Source: Schizophyllum amplum
Lineage: Eukaryota; Basidiomycota; Agaricomycetes; Agaricales; Schizophyllaceae
Reading direction: 5' to 3'
Length of the DNA: 64,000 nt
Assembly (NCBI GenBank): GCA_007026445.1
Contig: VDMD01000003.1
Span: 1,240,001-1,304,000 of the forward strand
Shown in pieces: positions 44,373-55,274 of the stretch; the stretch's first letter is position 1; every line of letters begins with the position of its first letter. The position numbers and the translations under genes are program-made. Below the pieces are notes generated by a model. It was not told the DNA's origin. It was given only the letters and a program-made list of their open reading frames with translations, and searched no databases.

Positions 44373-46069
44373 TCACAATGCGCTGCCTCCCGGAGGAGGA
44401 TTGAGAAGGTCCTCCACATGTAGTAAGCCGGACCTCCAATCGTAAAGGCACACTCTTCCCGAGACAGGATCGAAGTCTCCCCTATGACCCCCCTCACCCT
44501 CGATGTACACTATCCCAACGTTCCATGCCGACGCGACACCTCTGGAGTCGATTTCGTCAGAAAGAAGATACATCCATGTGCCAGATCCGTATTCTCGCCC
44601 CTCATATTGCCACGTAAATACGAGGAGCTCATCTTGTTCAGACACCTTCGCCGGCGCTCTTTTCCAGAAGTAGGGGATTGGAGAGCGACAAAGCAGTTTT
44701 GAGGGCCAAGGTTCGGATCGAGCGTTGGAATAGTTCACTACCCGGTGAGTCAATAGCTCCTCCTCTATAGTCGCCACCGAGAAGTAGGCTGGCCCTTGCG
44801 AGCTCGACCCGTAATACCCGTAGGCCCAATCGTAGTCGACACCCTTGGCAACATCCTCCTGAGTTTCCACAAGTGTGTACTGGGAGTCTGGCCATGGACC
44901 TTCGTCGTCCGCAGGGTTGTAGTACGTCTCCAGCTTGTCCACGTACGATAAAATGTCCGAGAAAGAGATGATAGTATCGCGCGATGATACGACCTAGTAG
45001 TGAATGAAAACTTCTCGCGGCACACTGGTATCAATATTGGAACGTACGGTATCCAGCTGCCGCAACGTGCGCCACCTCTTGTGTCTGCCGGTGCGGTAGT
45101 TCCAGGCGCCAAGGGAGCATATGTCCTCAATATCGTCGGAAAACCAGATCAGGTCGCCTATACGAGAGTGGAAGCGCGTGACTCTCTCTTCGAAGCGTCC
45201 CACCTGCCGAAATGACGGAGTACGGCTCTGTGGATAGATCTCAAGAACAATCAAGGCGCACGGCTGACTGACAGGCACTCTGTAGGTCGGCTCAGCCAAG
45301 TGGGAACATCAAGTCGGCCATGTCACACTCACGCCTCGCATTCTATGAGTATCTCGATGCCAGTATTATCCGGCGTGGGCCATGTTTTGAGTATAGGAAT
45401 CCCATCCTCAGAGCGGTCTATGAACCGCATGGAAGCAATGCTTGAGAACAGTTGCGAGTCGCCGTTCCGAAGGTTGCGAAGATCGTATAGATGAATCGTG
45501 TCTTGCGTGACGCCGACATAATAACGACCGCCTGCGCAGAGTTGAGCTCTATATAGTTCGTCATCCGGGCGGCTTGAGAGTGGTGCGAGGGCCACAGTGC
45601 GAGAGATCCGAGGCTCCAGATAGGTGTCCAGGTCGTCGGGACCTTTGCTCAGGCGTTGTGCTAGTCGTACCAGCCGACTGGCAGCGGTGGCGGCCCCCTC
45701 GATCTCCTTGAGGCTCATATCAGCGGGATATGTGCTGAAGCTGACGTTGTGCTGGAGGCAGAGCCTTCGGAGAACAAAGGTCCATACAGTGCGTTCCATA
45801 GATGCCCGGTAGAGGGACCGACAGGTCTGAGAAGATACGGTAAGCCTGATCGAGCGCGAGAGGACGTGACGCACCTTCCGAGCGGCCATGATGCTGAGAG
45901 GGTGCGCAACAGACAGTATCGCGCACTGCAGCTCGACTGGGAGAGAGATCAAGGTCAGGCGTGTCCGCGCGGTCGCAGCTGTATTATACGGTCCTCGCGG
46001 GCAGACGACGTAAGGATAGCGGGCGACGTCCGCCTCTGGCGCCAGGAACCCGGAGAGGAAGTCGGCCAT
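44373..46069 (-). CDS. F-box protein with C-terminal beta-propeller-like region
   Basis: Four exons (46069-45875, 45826-45333, 45279-45048, 44993-44373) close to 513 residues. The F-box lies near residues 40-90 (LISLPVELQCAILSVAHPL, TCRSLYRASMERTVW). Repeating strands with a GGRYYVGVTQDTIHLYDL pattern follow, which suggests a WD-like propeller, as in other mushroom F-box proteins. It would choose substrates for an SCF ubiquitin ligase (inferred). The third exon uses the AG at 45280; the nearer AG gives the wrong phase. A GTGAGT donor overlaps the stop codon at 44373-44375, and a matching acceptor near 44324 would only change the last residue. An earlier ATG at 46177 could add 36 residues. Confidence 0.82.
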
Positions 46070-46553
46070 CTCGCTCGCAGAAGATATGCGGGTAGAAGAG
46101 GAGCGCGCTACAAAGTGGAAGGAAAGCAAGGGTATGTGGGGATCAAGCGTTCGACATCGGCCCTCATATCCTCTCATCGGCAGGTCCGTGCAGCTGATGG
46201 TCCGTTGATTGCGCGCATTGTCGACGCGGTGGGATGAATGGTAACCAATGATGAGCGCGCTTCAGAAGCAGACGGAAACATTGTCAGAGAACTTTGTCGG
46301 CAGACTGCCCCATTAGTACACAAAGGCGGAGGAACGCAGGCGCCGACATTGGCCCAGATGCCGTCGGCACCAGCCGACTTCTCACGATCTTATTGTGTGG
46401 CCCTATTGTCCCTCCGTCCTACATGGACCGCACGGCATCGTACAATCGGATAATGTGGGAAAAGAACGAGCAGTCGCATGTGTCAGCTGGTAGTACAATT
46501 CTCACTCGGAGATACATTGCTCTGCGGGTGGTCAGCTTTTACGTGCATGGGAT
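46070..46553. other. Intergenic region
   Basis: It lies between the F-box gene and the GH28 gene, both on the - strand. No coding signal was seen. It holds the F-box promoter and the GH28 3' end. Confidence 0.5.
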
Positions 46554-48525
46554 TCAAGGGTTAGAGCACTGACCTGGCAGTCCAGACACATCATCGACGT
46601 TCGAGCAGAGATACTCCGGGTCGTCAGAGCCTGTGACGGCAAAGTCGACGAACGTGATGTTCTCACATCCGACTGCAGGACTACAGTCGAGATTGACCAC
46701 TGTAGTAAAAAAAGGATGAGTCGGGCTAAGATAGAAAGCCGTCAGCAGTACTCACGTGTAGTCCCTGTCGATGTACCCGTCCAATTCTCGAAGGTAAGGT
46801 TGCTGAACATCAGCGTGGAAGGTTCGTCCTCCCTAATAATCCACCTATAGTCAGTAAGTAGGAAGCGAACTGGATGAGAACGCACGAATGGCCGCCATTC
46901 GTTTGGTATATGTGGATGGGAAGGTCGTTCTCATCGAGTCGCACATTACGTGCCACGACGCCAGTGACAATGCCTGTTTTCCCATCAATTGTGTAACCCA
47001 GTCGGAGAGGTTCTCTTGCACTGCTCACCTGTACCGCCACCCCCTTCAGTGGGGGGATCACCATTCTTGGTGCCCGTCCACGTCTTGAAGTAGATCTGAA
47101 GAGCATGAGCCACAGCTAGTATAAGCTGAAACGATCTCACGCCGTTCTTCATGTTGGGCTGCACGTCGGCATCAAGGCGTACAAACTATACAGGAAGCGA
47201 AGATGTGGTCAGCTTCAATCATGGCCGTACGCTGCTTGCTTACGGTTACACCGTCAAAAATAACGTTCTCGACGTTATCGCTCTGGTATACGGTCAGCTA
47301 GTCAAGCAAGTACCTCACAGCGCTGGAGGAGACCGTACAAGATTCGCGTACTGGCCAAGAGATCCAAAAGCAATGCCATTGCCGCCACGACATGTCACAT
47401 TCTCCGCTAGGATGTTGGTAGAATTGCCTTTGATTGCGAGGCAGTCATCGCCACAGGTCACGTCCCAGTCGCGCAGAGTAATCGAGTCGGCGCGGAAGGT
47501 GTTGATTCCTGCGGCAGCGATCAGCGTTTTGGGGCCTCGTACCAATTTTCTGCCTTTGCGTTACCATCCGTGTTAGGGACAATGCTGTAGGCGGAAAGCT
47601 GTCAACTTCAACAGAAAATATACCGCCGACGAGGACCTACTTCTCGCCGACATGATCAGGATCCTGGTTCGTCGCGTTGCACTTCATCCCCTCATACAAT
47701 ATGTCCTGCGACTCTGCGACCGTATTGCACCAGAAAGGAGGACTATCGACGTCGAAGTCGCGCACAGTCGCGTTGCTCGCCTGCCAAAGGGTAAAGGAGA
47801 TTGGGCGCCCGTCGCCGTCCTACAATCCCGTGCCCATGAGCGGACGCGACAGAGAAGTTGCAAATATTGATCATACCTCGCGTGTTCGATTAGCGAAGTA
47901 GGTCCACCAGGACTGCCCGTTGCCATAGATGCCACCAGTACCGTGAGCGTCAATGGTAAAGTTGTGACCAGTCAGGACGAACCAGGAGGCTTGACTCTAA
48001 AGGATGGATTTACTTCCACGGATGCAAAGCACAAAAAACAGCGGAGCAGACATACCTGGATGAACACGACGCGATACGTGTTCGACGCGTCGAGCCAATA
48101 GTCTATGTCCGGTACGAACTTTCAAGACGGAGATTAGCCCACCAGGGTAAGGAGGGCGAGAACGTGGTTGCATACACTGAGATGACCATGCAGATCCACC
48201 GTCGTATCCTGGAGGTCCCACATAAGTCTCCTGCAAGAAGAGGATCAGTAGGTGCAAAGTTCGAACAGCGCCAGGCATACCTCGTTATATTGTACGTTCC
48301 TTCCTCAAAAACGACATGCCCGCTAATACCACAATCGGTTATGGCAGACTCGACCTGAATTGAGTCGGATGAGCATGTAGTGACACGAAGCGGCGAGTTC
48401 ATGCCAGTGACCTGGTCTGTATCATCCAATCCATTCCCGAGAGGTGAGAGTGTGCATGTATCCGCGAATACGAAATGAGCAGCAAGAATCGCTAAGAAAG
48501 AAAAGCTGAAACACTGCTTGTGCAT
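46554..48525 (-). CDS. GH28 pectinase (exo-polygalacturonase-like)
   Basis: A secreted glycoside hydrolase of the right-handed beta-helix type that cuts pectin. Thirteen exons (48525-48281, 48230-48176, 48118-48056, 47996-47877, 47819-47641, 47584-47565, 47508-47339, 47282-47244, 47185-47141, 47095-47029, 46973-46886, 46844-46756, 46699-46554) close to 441 residues. The signal peptide is [21 protein letters not shown]. Active-site blocks are [23 protein letters not shown] and IYFKTWTG. The GNG in place of the GHG of endo-enzymes points to an exo-acting type. Exon 6 is only 20 nt and ends inside NTDG. Many N-glycosylation sites (NAT, NIT, NST, NLT). The very high intron number is unusual for GH28. 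Confidence 0.93.
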
Positions 48526-48929
48526 CGTCTGTGGGGTCCGCCGGGATGAGTTCAGCACGTCGACGCTGCGCGAATGCTCCTCTACTTATACTTAGGGAGA
48601 CGAAGGTGTGGTGAGGTGTTCGGTGACATAGCGTTGCATCACGGGGTGTCTTGAGCAGCAAACCAGGGCAGAAATGGCAGAGAACGAGGGAATGCGAGAA
48701 GCATCACGAGGGTGAGTCCAGCGGCCCGCTGAGCGGGAGGTCGGCGCGTTGCAAGCTTACTTAGAGCTTACTATGATATTCGAGTCTGCTAGCGACCACA
48801 GCGATGCACGACGACACACCACCAGGTTAGTGGAAGCTGGGAACAAGAGGTAAGGAATCGTCGGCCGAAACGTCGGGCGCGTCGGACTTATTAAAGAGGT
48901 ATAGAGTTCAATAATTGGGTGCTGTTATG
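48526..48929. other. GH28 promoter and spacer to tRNA-Asn
   Basis: No gene was seen. An AT-rich patch, with TTATACTTAGG on the + strand at about 48586-48596, could include the core promoter of the GH28 gene. Confidence 0.4.
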
Positions 48930-49015
48930 TGCCCCGTGGCCCAGATGGTTAAGGCGTGTGACTGTTACGCAAGTACTCAATCACAAGATCGAGAGTTCGA
49001 GCCTCTCCGGGGCAG
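48930..49015 (+). tRNA. tRNA-Asn (anticodon GTT) with 12-nt intron
   Basis: The acceptor stem TGCCCCG pairs perfectly with CGGGGCA (49008-49014), discriminator G at 49015. The D arm is GCC..GGC with GATGGTTAA in its loop. The anticodon stem TGTGA pairs with TCACA around a 19-nt loop: CT-GTT-A, a 12-nt intron (48968-48979), then A. The T arm is GAGAG-TTCGAGC-CTCTC. The body strongly resembles yeast tRNA-Asn (TTAAGGCGTG, GACTGTTA, AAGATCG). The intron lies at the standard position, one base after the anticodon. Confidence 0.92.
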
Positions 49016-49038
49016 TTCGTCAGTTTCGTATGGTTTCC

Positions 49039-49043
49039 TTTTT
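49039..49043 (+). terminator. Pol III T-run terminator of tRNA-Asn
   Basis: Five consecutive T residues 23 nt after the tRNA 3' end. Confidence 0.6.
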
Positions 49044-49222
49044 GACCTACCTTACCTGCACGGGGATAGCTCTATCGATGTAATGGGGACGTGCAACAGA
49101 AGCAGGTACGTATTCGCGAGTCCCGCATGTTCTGATTCTTCGTTCTTAGACGCGCAAACAGGTGAAGCCAGTACACCCGGCAACGTCCATGATCAATTGT
49201 AATGAGATTCCTTGCCACAGCA

Positions 49223-50720
49223 CTACAACTTGGCCTTCTCCTTCGCCTCAGATCGCAGTCGTCTAGACCTGATAGCATTCCCTACTCGACTGGCATTTTC
49301 GCGGCCGATCTGCGCGCTGATCCACCAGCCAATGTCGACGAGGGAGTCTAGATCTGGGTTGCCTGCAGCCATGTGAGTAGTCGCATCGAAGTTGTGGGGG
49401 CCATGTATCGAATTCGGCGTAACGCATAAGAGAGAACTTAGGTGGACACATGCCAGTGCGAGGAAGACAAGGAGGACATACCGTCGATGCTATAAGGCGA
49501 ACCCCTCAAGGCGTATATAACATCCTCAGTTGCGACGTTGCCCGTAGCGCCTGGAGAATATGGACAACCGCCCAGACCGCCAATAGACGAGTCGATGGTG
49601 CGGACGCCGGCGGACAAGGCAGCGAAGACGTTGGCTATCGCCATGCCAAAGGTGTCATGGAACTATGCCGACCGCGGTCGTTAGTGGTTTTGCCAGTATA
49701 AAAGGCCAGACACGCACATGCCCCTAAAGCGTCATATATCAGCTTAGTTCGAAGGGCCGCAAAGACACAGTCATACCGCCAATTTTTCTACGTCAACGTC
49801 CTTTGTGACCTCCTCCAGCAGAGCAGTTACTTGATGAGGTGTGCCCTGGCCAACCGTATCGCCCAAGCTGACCTCATAGCACCCCATGTCCAACAACGCC
49901 TTCGTCACGTCCCGCACCTGGCGTGCGTCCACCCGACCGCTATACGGACATGCGATCACGACGCTCACATACCCACGCACCCGTAGGCCGAGGTCCAGCG
50001 CGTCGCGGACCACTGGCGCCAGCCTGTCGAGCGACTCTGCGACAGTTACGTTCGTGTTCGCCTTGTTGAACGCGTCCGTGGCGGCGGTGAAAACGGCAAT
50101 TTCGTCCGTAGGGGCGGCATGAGGGATGTCCTTGGTGTGTGTAATTAGCATGCCCTGCTGCTCATTGCGTGCCATTATTTGTACGAGGGAGTCGAGGCCT
50201 TTCTGGTTCGGGACGAGGACGGGATAGCGGACGCCTGGCAGGCGTTCGATGGAGTTCAGGATTTCGGCAGATGAGGCCATCTATTGACAGTGTCCATAGC
50301 GGACGGCATAACATGATAGGATGAGAACCGGGATGGGGGGAAGGGAGGGGAGGGGAAGAAGAAGTAGCATATAGTCAGCGCAAGTCGTGGCGACTTCAAG
50401 TCGGTGAACGCACCTGAGGCACCCACTTTGGGCTGACGAAGCTTCCAGCCTCAATAATCCTCATCCCCGCGCGTCCGAGGCGGTTGATTAATTGTACCTT
50501 AACCTCCCTTGAGCACCAAATCCTGCGACGACTGCCCGACAGAGACAATACGGACCTTGACGTCCGCCGGGATCGTCGCCTTCTCGTTCTGTAGCCCATC
50601 GCGCGGACCGACCTCAACAATGCGCACAATTTCGGAGGTCGACGTATACCCTCTCCTCGGAGCACGAGCGACGCGACAGACCGAGCGGAATGCGCGAGAC
50701 GAGCGCCAACGCAAAGCCAT
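49223..50720 (-). CDS. Hydroxymethylglutaryl-CoA lyase, mitochondrial
   Basis: It splits HMG-CoA into acetyl-CoA and acetoacetate, the last step of leucine breakdown. Six exons (50720-50556, 50497-50414, 50280-49777, 49723-49718, 49662-49482, 49362-49223) close to 359 residues. An Arg-rich mitochondrial presequence comes first ([20 protein letters not shown]). Active-site blocks by comparison with human HMGCL are [10 protein letters not shown] (Arg41/Asp42), [30 protein letters not shown] (His233/His235) and [12 protein letters not shown] (Cys266). Exon 4 is only 6 nt (GGGCAT) and codes Gly-His, the first His of the metal-binding pair. The C-terminus is Arg/Lys-rich and ends AKL, which could also be a weak PTS1-like signal (normally SKL-type). 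An ATG at 50280 could be mistaken for a start. Confidence 0.95.
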
Positions 50721-51299
50721 GATGATGCGGGGTAGTACCCGGTCATCGCGGACCGGTCCCGGGGACAATACGACCAAATATTTGGCGGTCCAACCGCCTT
50801 GATCATGGTCTAAGTACATATCGCATTGGCAGCCATTCAACTGGACTGTATCGGCGCTGCCGTTATAATCGTGACCTACGCGTGTCGTCATCCCGCGAGG
50901 GCGGGGCACGGTGGGCTCAGCGTGTTGTGATAGCAGGCTCAGCTTCGCGGTCGATGCGTTGCAGGTGGCTTCGATACCCGCCTGCCCGGCGCAGCATCAT
51001 AGATAGGTGCAGCTCCTGTGAGTGAACGATACAGGGCCTTCAGGCCTCGCGCATCTTGCTGCGCTTCGATGGCCGTCGGTGTAGGCTGACTTATGTACTC
51101 TGTTCTCACATCCATGTCACACCCGACTTCTATATACATAGTGTCCCAGACGTGCAATCACTGATCATGCGTTCAGCTCACAGACCAGGGGCTAGAGCGT
51201 TCAGAGCTGCACTTCAGTCTTCTCTCGTTCTTCCTTCACCATCGACAGACGCGACTTCCGCACTGCGTCCCTCAATATTGAATTGCTCTCACTCGTATT
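50721..51299. other. Divergent promoter region (HMG-CoA lyase / P450)
   Basis: 579 nt separate the - strand lyase start and the + strand P450 start. No gene was seen. Confidence 0.5.
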
Positions 51300-53683
51300 A
51301 TGGCACAAACTCTCATCTGTCAGGCCATTCTGGCCACCGCCGTAGTCTATGCGATACGCAGATGGTTGGGAAAGCCCGGCTCTGGCTACCCTCTACCACC
51401 AGGGCCTCCCGCTTATCCGCTCATTGGACATCTCGGTGTCCTTCCTCAGTACGCTGCCGAACGCGCTTTCGCGCAATGGAGCAAAGAATATGGTCAGTAA
51501 CTCTAGCCTATACGGGATGACATCGAAGGTTAACGCGGAGCGCGGCAGGTTCCGACGTCTTGTACTTCAACGTCTTCGGGCAGTCCATCGTTGTGCTCAA
51601 CAGCGTCAAGGCAGCGGAAGATCTCCTGGACAAGCGTGGCGCGATATACAGCGACCGCCCTCCGTTTACATATTTTGATTTGTGCGTTCTTCCTTTCCCA
51701 TGCTTTGTGGGCGCCCCATTGAACGCACCGGCACGTGCAGGATGGGCTGGCACGATAACCTGCCGTTCCTCAGCTCGAAGGACCCGAGGTTCCCCGTCCA
51801 CCGACGTATCTTCCAGAATGATTTCTCCAAGACGGAGAGCCGGAAATATGAAGAGATCCAGCTTTTGGAGGTGCGGAAGCTCGTCAAGAGTCTGGTGGAA
51901 AAGTCGCAGGATTGGCAGCGACTATTTCGAACGTAAGTATACCTTATTCGTGTCAGGAGATTGGTGACTGATATGGAGAGCGAACTTCGCAGGTTCACAG
52001 TAGCCGTGACCATCCGTGTCCTCACGGGTCATGAGATAAAGTCGTCGGACGACAACTACGTCAAGTATACAGACGATATAACGAAGGCGGCGACGGAGGG
52101 CGGCGCCCCGGGGGCGACTGGTGTCGATATCCTGCCCTGGTGTGCGTATGGACGTTTTCTGACTTTCTGATAAATCCATTGACAGTGGGCGCAGTGATCC
52201 ATCTACCGACGTGGTGCGATCCAACAGGCTCCACTGCTCTCATCCATAAGTGGAAGCACGCAAAGCACAAGATGAACACTGTGCCCTACACTCGCGTCGT
52301 TCAAGAAATGGTAGGTTGTGTATAGCTCTTCTTAGTTAGACCGGAGACTGACGTGAGCGAAGAACGACGGTACCGCGAAGCCGTCCTTTCTTCGATCCGT
52401 ATTGGAAGAGGAAGAGCGACGGTCACAGAGCGGTGAGCCCAGGCTGCTCACCGAGAAGGGCATCCAGGGGGTGTCGGGTGCTGTATACACAGGTATGCAT
52501 GTTATGTGGATCCGGGTAGTGTTCGATAATTGACTCGCTCATCGCGGTACAGCCGCGCAAGAAACTGTGCGTCACTTTGTGCACTGTAGTCGGCCAGGAT
52601 GATGTATACTCACACCATATCTCTAGACCCTGGACAGTCTGACGATTTTCATCTTCGCAATTGTGAACCACCCAGAAGTGCAGGAGAAAGCTAAAGCAGA
52701 GCTTGAGGCCGTCGTCGGCCCGACCAGAATGCCCGACTTTGCTGACCGTCCGCACCTCCCGTACCTGGAGCGCATTGTCCTCGAAACGTTCCGGTATGAT
52801 ATTTTGTGGCAAGACTGGTCTATAGGTCATGATACTGATTGGCACAACTCGGCAGGTTCTGGCCTGTTATACCTATCGGTGAGCCGCATTGTCGGACGGC
52901 TTTTGCCTGAGGACGGTACAAGCTTATATTATCCATTCTTTAGCCCCGCACAAAGTCACCGAGGACGACATCTACGAGGGCATGTTTATACCAAAGGTGA
53001 TGTCCGGCCACATGCCCCTCGCCACCCATTATTCACCATTTTACCAGGGCTCCACCGTCACATACAACGCGTACGCCATGGCGCACGACGAGACGACCTA
53101 CAGCAACCACTGGCGCTTCAATCCTGACCGCTACCTGTCGAAGGAAGACGGCGGGCTCGGCGAGCCGCTTCCGGAGGGACACTTTGGCTTTGGCAGACGG
53201 TGCGTCTAATGACTATCTTTCCTTGATTCTATTCGAGTGCCTATTTCTTTGACACCAACGAATCATCTGAAAGAAGTGTGGAGCGGATTACTAACCAATA
53301 ACCTCTTCTCAGTGTCTGCCCGGGTCGCTACATGGCAGAGGCATCCATCTTCATTGCCATCGCGAGCATGTTGCATGTCCTCACGATCGGCAAGGCCCGA
53401 GATGAGGATGGGCGCGAGATCACGATTGATCCTGCGACGGCGGAGTATACGAGTGGGTTGGCGAGGTGAGTAGACTGGTTCAGAGGAATTGGACTGCGGC
53501 ACTTCCTGGTCGATTGTGTGCGAGAATGGATTGGATGGACTCTCAGTATCAGTGGATCTCACCAGGGCAGGAGATTGTTCACTTCAGCGCCTGCTGACAT
53601 CACTACCAAGCCACCCGACGAAAGTGCTTTGCAACATATTCCCAACAAGCGACCAACGCGCGAACCTGGCGATGGAGTCGTGA
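51300..53683 (+). CDS. Cytochrome P450 monooxygenase
   Basis: Thirteen exons (51300-51492, 51549-51681, 51741-51932, 51993-52141, 52186-52310, 52363-52492, 52553-52566, 52627-52793, 52856-52878, 52944-52996, 53048-53199, 53313-53465, 53611-53683) close to 518 residues. A short N-terminal anchor precedes the Pro-rich hinge PLPPGPPAYPLIGHLG. The I-helix motif is AAQETT, the K-helix ExxR is LETFR, the PERF-like block is WRFNPDRYL, and the heme loop is FGFGRRVCPGRYMAEASIF. The sequence resembles the large agaricomycete P450 group often annotated O-methylsterigmatocystin oxidoreductase-like, used in xenobiotic or secondary metabolism. The real substrate is unknown. Exons 7 and 9 are 14 and 23 nt. 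Confidence 0.95.
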
Positions 53684-54047
53684 ATGATGAGGAGCTGGAC
53701 GACGCAGAATGTGCGCAGGATCGTTTTACTGACATATTTTGGCAACTCAATTACATTGCAATGGAATACTTGCCTCCCTTGTCTAGTCGACATCTAACTT
53801 TGCGCTGAAGACGGAGAATTATCAAGTCTATTACATGCAGGCTCTATGATAACATATTCAACAGGGTATGTCGTCGCAACAGAAGGCAGGCGAAGGTAAT
53901 CGATACAGTAGGAAACCATTTGAGATCCGAGGAGAGACATATGAGGAGGGAGGCGAACAAAGAGAGAGAGGTGCAATAGTATGATACATAAGATATCGTA
54001 AAGGTCGGTGTACCCACGGCCCTCAATTGTGACAGGCTTTTACGCGC
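53684..54047. other. 3' flanks of convergent genes
   Basis: It lies between the P450 and the first alpha/beta hydrolase, which converge. No gene was seen. Confidence 0.5.
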
Positions 54048-55274
54048 CTAAGCCTTGACGCTGCCGACGAAGGCCGCCATGGTCTTGTCAGGGAGGTCCC
54101 AGTGCGCCTGAGCCGTTGTTAGCACGGGTGTACGGGCAGAGGCAAGAATCTTGGCACACACCATGTGGTTGCCGCCCTCGAGAACCTTGAACGCAAGGGG
54201 CATGCCCTTGCCCGCCGCCGCCTTAGCCTCCGCCTCGATCGTCCACGTCGCCCAGACCACATTCCAGCAGCTGCTCGAGTTCCAGAGGTACGTGACGCGC
54301 GACTGCGGCCAGCACGCCGCGACCGCCGGTGTGAACAGCGCCGCGCGGCGGATCTCCGCTATCGCGGGCTGGAAGCCATCGGAGACGATCGGGACGTCGC
54401 CCACGGCGCTCTCGACGAAGCTCGCGACGGCCATGATCTGCTCGCCCATCTTCTCAATCGTGGGCGGGCGGCTGAGGTCGGCGTCGAAGACCTTGAGCTG
54501 CGTGATGTCGCGCGCGGGGGAGGCGAGGTCGTGGACGAAGTAGCTGGAGACCCACTTGACGAAGGCAAAGCCGCGCGCCTCGGACGGGATGGATTCGTCG
54601 TAGAGCGGTGTGTTGTACTCGTAGCCTTCGAAGCCGAGAGCGGTTATCGGGGCATCTGCGCGAAGGATCAGAAATGGCTATGCACGGTATCAGGGTTTGT
54701 ACGCACCCCACATGATGAAGGTCTTGACGGCAGCCTGCAACCGCTGCGCCGCTGCAGCGGGCAGGGAGACGATGGCGGCAATCATGGACATCAGGAAGGC
54801 GTTACCCATGGACCTGCGATAGCGATCAGTGGGTGCGTATGTGAGAGGGAATGCGGGCGCTTACCAGCCAAGGACGTTGACGGAGGAGAGGCCCAGCTTG
54901 CGCACCAGACCGTCAACCATCAAGTCAAGGATCGCACCCTCCTCCTTCATGAGGGCGACGCGATCGATCAAGGTTCCATTCGCGAAGGTCTCCGCCTCAG
55001 AGCGGTCGTACTCGGTTGAGCCAGGGTAGTTGCGCCTGTTGATAGCGATAATCCGCGCGCCGTGAGAGGGCGCCTGGGCCATGACTTTCTGCCATACATC
55101 TGCCAATCGAGCATTCAACAAACCGTGCAAGGGCACAGGAGACGTATACGCACTGGCATTGAAGCTGTGACCATGTATAACGATGAATGTCTCGGCGCTG
55201 GCTGGGTTGGCAGGAACACCGCTGTCGAGGTAGGAAAACGTAATGCCCTTGGTGGGGATGGTGATAGACTGCAT
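54048..55274 (-). CDS. Alpha/beta hydrolase, copy 1
   Basis: Five exons (55274-55154, 55099-54865, 54813-54707, 54655-54162, 54107-54048) give 338 residues. The oxyanion block is FIVIHGHSFNA. The nucleophile elbow is VLGWSMGNA (Ser in GxSxG) and the catalytic His is in GGNHM. No signal peptide is present, so it is cytosolic. The enzyme reaction is unknown; the family includes esterases, epoxide hydrolases and C-C hydrolases. The first intron (55153-55100, 54 nt) is in frame and free of stops; it is placed by its GTGCGT and GGCAG ends and by the paralog at 61.5-62.7 kb, which has an intron at the same codon. It is divergent from the DUF6534 gene at 56403. Confidence 0.9.

Noticed and set aside
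49771..50280. Separate 169-residue gene starting at the ATG of 50280
   Set aside because: It is exon 3 of HMG-CoA lyase; upstream exons with [10 protein letters not shown] and [10 protein letters not shown] join it in phase.
39918..53683. A biosynthetic cluster formed by Nox, permease, GH28, HMG-CoA lyase and P450
   Set aside because: No core synthase (PKS, NRPS, terpene cyclase) is present, and the genes belong to unrelated processes.
54165..55019. 284-codon + strand frame
   Set aside because: Antisense of alpha/beta hydrolase copy 1.
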